Assembly: GCF_042242105.1 (NCBI RefSeq)
Contig: NC_092014.1
Location: forward strand, 14,389,874-14,453,873
Direction of reading: 5' to 3'
DNA: 64,000 bases
Origin: Pempheris klunzingeri
Taxonomy: Eukaryota; Chordata; Actinopteri; Acropomatiformes; Pempheridae
In this document: positions 1 through 19,014 of the stretch, piece by piece
Layout: each line of letters begins with the position of its first letter
Numbering within the stretch: position 1 is the stretch's first letter
Program-made: the position numbers and the translations under genes
The notes under the pieces: model-generated
What the model saw: only the letters and a program-made list of their open reading frames with translations
Databases searched by the model: none
What the model was told of the DNA's origin: nothing

Positions 1-336
1 AACACCGAGACATAAATTATGGTAATAAGTAGCCAGAAGGTATACTGTAAATAGTTAGATTTACATCAAACATACACTCATTCACATCTCCGGAGGACTG
101 ACAGAGATCCTATTCAGCTCATGAAGACGGCAAGTAAAACAAACATATTCTACATAAAACAAGGTACGCTGTACAGGATGTTGACGTGTATTGCTCATAG
201 ATTTTATGTAACATGCACTCTGGGGATTGCAGGGCTCCCTATGGACAATTTTAAATATTCACAATGAATAATGAAGAACTGATCATTCATCCTGCAGTAT
301 GTCTGAACCTGTGCATCAATCACTGGTCATTCACCC

Positions 337-342
337 TTTATT
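337..342 (-). other. Candidate melk poly(A) signal
   Basis: AATAAA on the minus strand, about 95 bp past the melk stop codon. The next such hexamer downstream was not sought outside the window. Position and strand fit a short melk 3'UTR, but no transcript evidence is available. Confidence 0.45.
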
Positions 343-437
343 CCTGGACACAGAAACGGGTGGCATGTCGCTGACAAAAAAAGGCCAGAGTCCATTGGCT
401 TGAAAAGGGCGGTGACATTGTCGGGAAAGTGCATTAT

Positions 438-7893
<7,456 letters not shown>

Positions 7894-8166
7894 CCTCCCT
7901 GCTTCAGCCGCACAATGGAAAAACCTCCCTGTGGAAAATGTTCATAGCAGCAGTTTTAGCGCTCAACTCGCTAAAAAAAACCCACTCAACTGTCTTCGTG
8001 TTCAGCATAAACGTCCGTAAGTCGGTGATATTTTACATCCAGCTAACGTCAGTTAACGGTAAAACAGAAATGTAGCCGACAGTAATCATTAAAACCACCA
8101 AAAGAAACACGAGTGGTGCTAGTAAAAACCTCCGCTACTACAAGCCGAATAGGTGGTACTAGTTTA

Positions 8167-8260
8167 CCTGAATTTGGATGAAAACGGGAGAGGAAGAAGG
8201 TAAATTCAGTTAACAACCAGACGCCATGAAGAAAAGCCCTCAAAGATGTTTTGTTACACA
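8167..8260 (-). other. melk: Probable melk 5' non-coding exon with short upstream ORF
   Basis: A minus-strand donor (AATTCAG|GTAAAC) sits at 8167. A matching acceptor (TTTTCCACAG) lies about 40 bp upstream of the start ATG at 7893. This implies a non-coding first exon. It contains an ATG at 8227 followed by four sense codons and TAA at 8212-8210, a five-residue upstream ORF. The transcription start itself is not determined. Confidence 0.5.
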
Positions 8261-8340
8261 GGTTTGAATTTCGCTCGTCGACGTTGATTCAATTTCCTGC
8301 TTCCGGTTTGTGCTTCGTTCGCCCCCTGGTGGCCAATTCT
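8260..8340 (-). promoter_or_regulatory. Candidate melk core promoter: ETS, CHR-like and CCAAT motifs
   Basis: Reading towards melk, there is a CCAAT motif at 8333-8337 (plus-strand orientation). An ETS-type CCGGAAG (minus strand) lies near 8301-8307. A CHR-like TTTGAA (plus strand) is at 8263-8268, beside TTTCGC. CCAAT boxes upstream of a CHR near the start site are the known arrangement in DREAM/MMB-FOXM1 cell-cycle genes, a class that includes melk in mammals. The motifs are short and could be chance. Confidence 0.35.
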
Positions 8341-8422
8341 TATATTATATTATATTATATTATATTATATTATATTATATTATATTATATTATATTATAT
8401 TATATTATATTATATTATATTT
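8339..8422. repeat. Perfect TATAT pentanucleotide microsatellite
   Basis: About sixteen uninterrupted copies of a 5-bp TATAT/ATTAT unit. It begins immediately upstream of the putative melk promoter motifs and lies in non-coding DNA. Confidence 0.95.
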
Positions 8423-8427
8423 TAGTT

Positions 8428-11400
8428 AACTAAATAAAATATATAGGAAATGTCTTCAGTCTTTGTTAATTTGGTGAAATTTGTCAATATAACAACAACA
8501 TTGTGTGTATGTTTATTGAGACTGGGATGTCTACGTGAATGCCTGTCAATTACTTTCACAAAGTGTTTGTATTGTAACACCAATTCTGAGCTTTGTAAAT
8601 CTAAAAAAGCAAACCCACTCTGTAAACTAACGAAACTAAACTGAACTGAAAACAAAAATTACGAAATGAAATGAAAGGAAAAAAACAAACGAACAGCTAT
8701 AATCATATGATGCTATAAGAACTCTGTCTGAAGGTTATAGTTTATAGTGCTGTTGCACTGTACAGCATCAAACTGAGAGGTCAGCGGTCCAACTAGTTGA
8801 CAGAAATGTGGTAAAAAAAGTGATAAAATTCAGATTATAGTCACATAAGTCATCCTTCACCATTTTTGTTTTCTGTTTTTCTGCCTCCTGGTTTGGTTGC
8901 TTTGTTTTGTCTTTTCTTGAAGCGTGCAACACTTTTATACACTGTTTCCCACTCATCTCTGCACTTACCTTTATCACTGATGTTACTGACAGATCGCAGC
9001 TCATGTGATGTGGAGATAACTTCACTTAAAATGTTTATTTTTGACTTTCCTTTTTGTGTGTTCTTTAAAAGTGAAAATAGAGTGAATCATATGCTATGGG
9101 CTTTTCGTTCACTTCATGTCGAGCACCCACAGACTGACATGCTAGACAACACTCTCCATCACCATCACCACTATCATCATCATCAATATGCCAAAAGAGG
9201 GATATTTTATATTGAATGTCAGTATAATTTATAATCATCTTCTCACACCTTTACACACACTGCATAATTAATACAATTCTTTGTACAACTCCCCAGTGCA
9301 TCACTGTTTGTGCTCAGGTGCTCAGAAATGTAGTGACAAACAAAACAAACAATTCCACAGCCTAGTACACGGTACATTGTATTGTAACGTCTTTGAAAGG
9401 TAGTGATTAGCTGTGAAATTTACCTCCAACCATACATTCAGTGCATTCATGGGCAGGCACATACAGCCTGTGGGATGGGAAGCACCCTGTGTGTTGCAAT
9501 GTGTGAACTGTTCTGCTTGACCCCGAAGGTATGTGGCTGTGTCGAGGCTGACCAGAGAAGTGTATTTATGGTGTCAGAAGGTGTGTTTGCCTTCACCACT
9601 GCAAAGCCTGTAATTAGGAAAGGTGAGCGGTGAGCTCAGAGACCATTTAATGCATCTTAACAGACCCCTGTCCTTTTGTCAGTCATCTGTAATGACTGTA
9701 TACAACCACTCTCACTGTCACGGTTTTCTTGTTGGGCTGTAAACGCCTCCGTAACCATTCCTCTCTCTTAGTCACTGTCCTGCATCAGATTCACTGGAAA
9801 GGGATAACTTAATGCACCTGCTCTTGTCAATTAGGGACAGATCAGCTATAAAATCATCTCAGCAGTTAGACATCATGCTTCTTAGTGTCCCGTAACACGT
9901 CATCCTAGTCATGCATTAGCTTGTAAAATGTAAGAGAGAGATGTTTACCGTGGTGAAAATATTACATCCTGACACTTAGCCAGCACTAACAGACAGCTGC
10001 AGAGGAATTTCAGTGATTGATCGACGGTCGTCCTGTGTTTCTCATGGTCGTTAGGGAAGGAGTTGGTCGTTAGGGAAGTAACTGGTGGTTAGGGGATGTC
10101 CAGGTGTCAGTGGGATGACAGAACCCTTCATTTGGTTTCTGGGGCAGCTGGCCAGGACGGGACAGAGGGACATCAAACAACCCACAGCTGGAGCAAAAGA
10201 GGGGAAGGCGAGTGTGAGGAGAGGAGAGAGGAAAATGGAAAGGAGAAGGGAGACGAGAGGTAGACGAGAAAAAGAGGGAAATGGAGAAAAGAGAAAAAAG
10301 CAGAAGATCAGGGGATGTAAGAGAGAGAAATCCTTCTTTTCAAAATTGAATTTCAGTTGACCGTATTGCTTATTCTCAGTGTCTTTTACCATTTTGTATT
10401 TTTTTCCCTCCATTTTCTGTGGTCATTGTGGCCTGCTAGGATTCACACACACTTTGAATTACTGACAATACAGAGCAACACTGGCTAAAACATATTCTAA
10501 ATAAGCACATGTGGTTGATCCTCAGGAAAACAATAGAAACATTTTATTTTATTTTTGCAAATCTATCAGTAGGGATTCTTTCATTCCCAAAACTGCATGA
10601 GCTCACAAAAACATAATAAAAAAACATGTTTTCACTGTACTGTGACACACTGTAAGCCAGTGGGTGTTTCCCCCCTCTGGGTCCTTTTATTAGATGCTAC
10701 TTTTTTTTTCTTTCATGAATAAAAAAAATATTAATGGTTATAATGCTTGCGAGGGCAAGTTCTGTTACAGTCAATGGTTTTAACAGACAGCGCAGGCCTT
10801 CCATGGCTGTAGCCAGCCTGCCAGCGTGAGGGCTTGCCAATTAAGTTTCAGTTTATCATAGCAGTCGGGCGTCATTAGCTAAATCCCAATGTAATCGGAC
10901 TGCTAGAGCTGCTAAAGCCGAAAAGCCATTTCATCATTTTTACAGAATTATTTTGGTATGAACCTGTATGTTTGTTCATGAGTGTCTCGAGGCATAGGTC
11001 TGCCTGTGTACTGCATGCATTTATGGCAGTATGGTTGTCACTATTTGAGCTGCTGTGCCACTTCCAGCCGCTCTTAGGGAGAGTGCGTATGTGTGTAATC
11101 AGACATGGCAGATATTAAGCTGTCACAGTGGAAAATAGGCATTGTAGACCTAACTGCGTCTGTCTTGGACAGAATTCCCATACAGACTTTTAGAGGCTCC
11201 CAGAATGCCTGTGTCATAGCTCAGTGACTACTGGGTATTCACTGCAGGGGAGCGGCGTCTTGTCTCTGGCTGTGTACCAGAAGGAGAGAAAGAAAAGTTG
11301 AAAGCATGTATGTTTACACGTGTGTTTAGATATACAGCATATGTGCATAGGTTCAGCATCAGCATCAGTTTCCTCCTACGTCTCGTATCAAAGGGCACGG
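8428..11400. other. Intergenic DNA between melk and the Tc1 element
   Basis: No ORF here shows a recognisable domain, and the short ORFs are chance. Visible landmarks are a CATCAC/ATCATC trinucleotide-like run at about 9157-9187, a purine-rich tract at about 10195-10330, and scattered AT-rich stretches. No RNA gene is recognised. Confidence 0.6.
10195..10330. repeat. Low-complexity purine (A/G) tract
   Basis: About 135 bp with a strongly purine-biased plus strand (GAGGAGAGGAGAGAGGAAAA and similar). It could be translated in one frame as an R/E/K-rich peptide, but the composition explains this fully. Long polypurine tracts can form triplex or slipped structures. Confidence 0.75.
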
Positions 11401-12822
<1,422 letters not shown>

Positions 12823-13632
12823 AAGACAGACAATACAGTGGCGTCATATTTCTCTTTACTTCATCCAGTGTCCTTATGAAGCTTCACAGAGCTTTGCAGG
12901 ATCAAAATATACTTGTTATCCTCACTCATGCCGCTTTCACGGTGGCCCGTGATTCACTTTCAATGTACTACGGACATTGCATCATAGCACTTTATCCACA
13001 CATATGTGACTCATATATCTTTGTAAGTTCCACACACAAATACACGCACCTACACAATCACAAAGAAACAGAGGTTCTCAGAGAAGTTGTGAAATACTTA
13101 GCCCTGGCAATTTCACCCCCATGTTGTGAGCAGCTGTGGTGTCGATCAACCAGCAATCTAAGGGAAAAATGCTGTTTTAGATCTGAAATGTGGTTTCTGC
13201 TACTCCATACAAGCACAAAACAGGTAGGAAAAACCTATTATCTCAGCTTCATCTCTTTAATTTTATTCACACCGTGACATTATGTTACAGTCGACATTTA
13301 AAATAGTTTCTGATATTTACAGTTCTCATCTCTCCTCGCTCCCCAACATAAAACAGTGGAAAGTTAAAAGAGTCAGGCAAGCTACTCTACATTGTGTGTT
13401 TAGAAGGTCCTCTGCCCAGAACTAAAACATTCAGCCAGGGGAATATATTGCACCCATATGTGTTTGAACTTCTCCAAATCATTTATGTCCATGCAAATTT
13501 TACCATAACCTCTCCAGATGAAGACTTGGGAGTGTGTCACTGTGGGGTTTTGATCCCTGGCCAGTGGATTTACAGTAATTTCTGAATCGATCTGATTGTT
13601 CCCCGACATGGTATGGTGGTGAACTGAGTCAC
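12823..13632. other. Intergenic DNA between Tc1 element and THSD4-like promoter
   Basis: An open frame covers 12774-13277, but it starts inside the transposon TIR and shows no domain or typical codon pattern. I see no exon, RNA gene or strong repeat here. Confidence 0.55.
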
Positions 13633-13639
13633 TATAAAA
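13633..13639 (+). promoter_or_regulatory. Candidate TATA box for the THSD4-like gene
   Basis: TATAAAA stands 630 bp upstream of the signal-peptide ATG at 14263. Possible 5'UTR exons follow: one with a donor AGCT|GTGAGT near 13755, and an acceptor TCAACAG near 13856. Motif spacing is plausible, but no start site can be proven. Confidence 0.35.
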
Positions 13640-14262
13640 CTGGCATCCTTCGGGTGCGAATCACTGATGAAGGGATACTGAATCACCGTAGAATACATTG
13701 GTTGCATTCAGTAGTTCAGTACAGAGAGAGACAAGATAGAGAAAGTGATAAGCTGTGAGTAGATTTCACATATTTTTCCTATTATCCTCAATCCAGCCTA
13801 TTCTTACTGTGGTATTTTTAATTTAGATTTTTCATCCTTCATTTTTTCCATCAACAGTGAAATGAAAAAAAGGAATAGCTCAGACCAAGAAAAGCCATAT
13901 AAAGTGAAAACAAGAAGTGGGTGGAAAAGCCAAAGCAAGATCAAGAGTGATGTGTGTCCAAAGCCTTACATCCTGGCATGACGATTCACAGGGAGAGGTA
14001 TTGTTTTTGGATATGCTTTAGGATACGCTACAGGAGCCTGTCCTCATGCTACAAACACACATCGTGAGCTGTCACAACATTCATACTGAGGTGCAAAATG
14101 GGCGTGACCTCAACTTGAAACAACTTTGTCTCCCCACATCCTTCCCAAACTTTGTCTTTTTTTCCCTCCCACCCCTCAAGCCAACCCCACCTCACAAACA
14201 CACACTCCCCCATTAAACATGTGTGTGTATGTGTGTGATTGTCCTCCTCCCTCAGTCTCTCC

Positions 14263-17200
14263 ATGGCTGGATTGTGGCAGCAGCTCAGCTCCCTGCAGCA
14301 GGGTCGAGCTCCAGCGCTCCTATACTTCATCTGTCTTCTCTCCCTACCCTCAGGTGCTCTTCCCTTGGATACCAAAGCCAGCCCACCCCCTCTGAAGGTA
14401 AGACAGCCACATGGTCATGAAAGAAAGTAGTAATTCATATATAACTGTGTGCATGTTTCAAGTTGTAATTTAATTATTTGTGCAAGCTTTTTGAGAGTTT
14501 AATGAGTTATACCTTTTTCTTGTGATTTATAATAGAAACCACAGAACCTTTTTTGTTTATTTCTAGCTTACTGGAGTTTGTTGTTCTTATGTACACTACA
14601 GTTAAAATCATTTGCCAAAACAGGGCAGTGGGGATTAACTGCAGGACAGCCCACTGGATTGTGTTAGACTATTTCTGTCACTCATAGAGCATCAAAAGGG
14701 AAGAACCAGAGGGGCCATCAAAACAGACATAACATTAAAAGAAAAGAAGAGGTAAACTCCAAACTTGCAAAATAGGTTCCCCAACTCAAACCAACTGTTG
14801 GACTGGACTGAGTGAGCTGTGGGATTTCCAGCGAGAGAGAGGGAGAGAGTTGTAGAGCGGGATGAACGAGTGGAAATGAGAGAAAAAGAGCAGCAATGTG
14901 ATCCAGCGGAATTTATGATTATACTGTTGAAACACATGCCTGTTATGATGAAACCATGGTACAGTGGGCATGCAGAGTGTCTGTAGATGTACATGCGTGG
15001 GCACATGCAGTGTTTGTACCTGAGGCTTTGTGTATATAAAAGTGTGTGATTGTGTGTGTTGGCAGGGGTTTGAGGTGGTGAGGGGGAATTTCTCTCGGAT
15101 TTTCCTCCGCGTTGGCTACCATAAGATTGCAGAGATTCCTGCGGGAGCATGTAACATTAGCATACAGGAGACAATAAAGAGCCGAAACTACTTGGGTATA
15201 CACACACACACACACACACACACTTATTTCTAGAATGACAAACACTACAGTGGTGGATGAACATGGGTTTTTACTCCAGCTCTGCAGACCCAAAGTGGTG
15301 TCTCCATCATTAATGGCAACTGGGTGATTGACAGGCCGGGGATCTTCACTGCTGTGGGAACACAGCTGACGTACCAACGACCCAATGAAATTCGCTCTCG
15401 TAATGGAGAGTCCATCACTGCACCAGGACCACTGACTGAGGACGTGCATGTTTATGTGAGATGCAAACTGGCACGCACAATGGGAACAGCATCTTTCCTA
15501 TTTCCCATTCAAATACACAAACAATGTTACGTGTCCTACAATATTACATGTCATCATATACCATCTACTCCTCATCTCTCTCTCTGTCTGTCCCTTTCCC
15601 ACAGTTGATCTACCAGCAACCAGGTCCCAGTGTACACTATGAATACAGTGTGCCTTCACAAACCATGCACCCCACTCCTGAACCACTTATACCATCTGAT
15701 ATTCTGCCCCTCAGTGAGTGCACACTCTAATACGCATAAACAGACAAACACACATGTAAAACTATGTTAGAGTGACCCTAAATTACCACATAATAGATAT
15801 TCTCATATGCCGTCTGGGATCATAACACATAATAAATATGTGTCCAGTTCAGATTTCACTGCAGGATCATGGTAATGCCAAAATATATTGTTTTCAGCAA
15901 ACTTGTCCTTTTGAAAATTTTATTAGAAATTTTGATAACATTCGATGCAGGCAGGCAGCCAACTTTTGTTCTGACAAAGAGCTCTTTTCTGCACACTGAG
16001 GCAATATTAAATAACTTTAGTCAGATTTCATTACCTAATATTTAACCTTCATTAAAGAGACTAAAGATATTTCTTGATTTGTGTCTGTTGATGCTGATAA
16101 ATAATCGTTTAATTACCAGAGAAACTATCTAAAACAACAAAAATATTCTTGAAGGCCCAGCACATGCCCATAGGTGTTAACAATGACTGCAGCTGATCAG
16201 ACCCTTATTCACTTTGAAGGTGGGTTGAGCTGTGCTGAAAAGAGGTTACCAAGCTCCATGGCCATGTTCGAAATCAGTCCTTACAGTATCTACTGTTAAG
16301 AGCACCATACTTACTCAGTTCATTTGAGACATTCATTTATGCACTATGTGGAGACCTCAAAAATTGGAGCAAATACCAAACAAACCTACTTTTTAATAGC
16401 AATCCACAATGTAATAAGTCATGTTTGATGTAAAAGATACTGTTTTGCATCACGAGACGTGCAGGAGCTTTAACATTATTACATTTCATTTTAATCCTCA
16501 TCCCACCCTGTTACATTCATCTATCAAACATTTCAGATGACTTCACTGCATTACTTCCATTACTAGCCTGTCAAATTTGGGATTTGCACTTGTAGTGGAG
16601 ACAGTTGGACCACCCCACTCAGGTGAGATGACCCACCAAGGTGATGCCACCAGCAATGACATCATCAAAGAGAAACCCCACCCTAACCAGGTTCCTGCTG
16701 ACCCCGACACACAGTCTGACCCTCAGCCCACCTACACCTGGACGAAGAGCGGGCACACAGAGTGCAGCACGACCTGTGGCACTGGTGAGGAAACATATAT
16801 AATTCAAAGAAAGGGTGAGCACACATTGAATCAATGCTTTCCAAAGCTTTATCTAACACTTAGAAGTAATTTTTTTGTTTGTGCTAAAAAAAAATGTTTT
16901 GAGGCATTCATTTAGTGTGCAGTTCACTAAATTCTGCCAATACGTTAACGCCTGAGACCACTGGGATGTGGATACTCTAAATCACAGCAAGGAAACAACA
17001 ATAAGATGTTACAAAATCAGAGCTGACACTCACAAATGTAACCGAAAGCACACCCAGTGGGCTGAGAGTGCAGACAAAAATACATGGGCCTCATGCATCA
17101 TTACTATGGATGAAAATAATTTAAAAAGTAAATCTGTCAAAATGTGTTTGTATTGAGTCATACACAAATTCACTTGGTTTTGTCTTTTTCTGTGTGTGTG

Positions 17201-18982
17201 TGTGTGTATGCGCGCTTGCCAGGCAGGCGTCAAGTACTCTGGGAGTGTGTTGAGAAAGACTCCCAGGAGACTGTTTCTGCTGACCTCTGTAACCCTGCCC
17301 TCGAACCAACAAACCAGGAAGAAGACTGCAACATCCAGTCCTGCCCTGCATAGTGAGCAACACACACACACCTGATGTCCCACACATTAGCCATGACACA
17401 TACACAGAATGAGACACACATGCACATACGTTGTATGAGTTCCACATGGTGCGTTGACTCTCACAGTGAAGCCTTCACACACATCACTCGCACACAATCC
17501 AGCCACAAGTCAGTCACCAGTCACAGTCAATCACACTGACTCACTTTGGTGTGGCTTTGGATTTCATGTTCTTGTGGTAAATACCACTACATCTTACCCT
17601 TGCCAATATGTAGTGGGGCATTACAGGATTAACTGAATGTTTGGATGTGGGTCTGTCAAAAATTTCACTCACAGTGTCAGTGATCCATGATAGCTGTCAG
17701 TTTGAAATATATATGTCTCCACTGGGAATGAAGCAGCAAATGACCTCAAAACCTAAACCTCAATAGTAACAGAATGAGGAGACACAACTGAACTTGTGCA
17801 TCATAAATTGGCTTATTTTGCTTGTCTCTTTTACGATCTCCTTTTTGTGGAAACTGCAGGCTTTATAATTGCCCCTTGTAGACTAGGGTGAACTGACCAC
17901 ACACAATGACTGTGGTCACAATGAAGACATGGAGCTGGGACAAACTCTGCTTGGGGAAGATCACAAGTACATCTTTTATGATTGACTGTGAGCTGTTCTT
18001 TATTCTCTGTGACCTTTTCTTTGTCCTCTGTGATTGGCTGACAGCTGGGACGTGGGGGAGTGGTCAGAGTGCAGCAGGAGGTGTGGACCCGGCACTCAAC
18101 ACCGCCAGGTCATCTGCTGCCAGGTTACTCACGTTCATGCCAATGGGACAGAGACCTCGGTTACCGTGGCACCAGAGCTGTGTGGGACGTCTGGTATGCC
18201 GGTGACTAAGTCTACATGTCAGCTGAAGATTTGCAGTCAGTGGGAGATACGATCCGAGTGGAGCCCAGTGAGAAAACACAAAGACGCACACAGACACACA
18301 ACATATGCAATGAAAATGCACATTTTCATAAAAACAAAAACATTTCCCTCTCTGTTCTCCCCACCCTTCTCTCCAACCTGCTGTCCCCCAGTGTTCAGTG
18401 CCATGTGGGGTAGGCCAACGCAGCAGGGAGGTGGTGTGTGTGAGCAACCAAGGTGATGTGGAGGAGGATGCGGAGTGTAACATGAACCTAAAGCCAGACA
18501 CACTACAGAACTGTGACATGGGAGCCTGTGCACGCAGCTGGTTCACCTCCCTGTGGAGCCAACGGGTAACACACAAACTGTTAGTGTGCGTTTGTGTATG
18601 TTTGTGTGTGTGTGTGTGTTTGGTGTTGGATGGGGTGGACCGGGGGGGGTGACACAACTGGAAGGTTTAACATTAAATCATGTTAAACTCTCAAAAGGAT
18701 ACTGAATAAGAGAGTCCGTGTATATGTGTGTGTATTTGTGATATTATTCAGTGCTCTGCAGAATGTGGTCAAGGCAATCGAACCCGCTCGACAATATGCC
18801 TGATAGACCATGTTACTGATCTGCCACTGGACAAGTGCGAAGGGGAACGGCCACCAGAAGTGACATCATGTGACTCAGGCCCCTGCCAGAACCACCTGGA
18901 GTGGTACACCGGACCCTGGGGTCAGGTAATTTACATGCACACATACACACTATGAAAACATCATCTAGTGAAAGTTTCACCT

Positions 18983-19014
<32 letters not shown>

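Noticed and set aside
8866..9234. 122-codon ORF with a His-rich stretch
   Set aside because: The histidines come from a CATCAC/CATCAT simple repeat. No other protein-like feature.
10051..10413. 120-codon minus-strand ORF rich in Leu/Ser/Pro
   Set aside because: It is the complement of the polypurine tract, explained by base composition.
18064..18657. 197-codon minus-strand ORF across THSD4-like exons
   Set aside because: Shadow of the TSP1-coding exons and CA repeats. The plus strand carries the conserved WxxW/Cys pattern.
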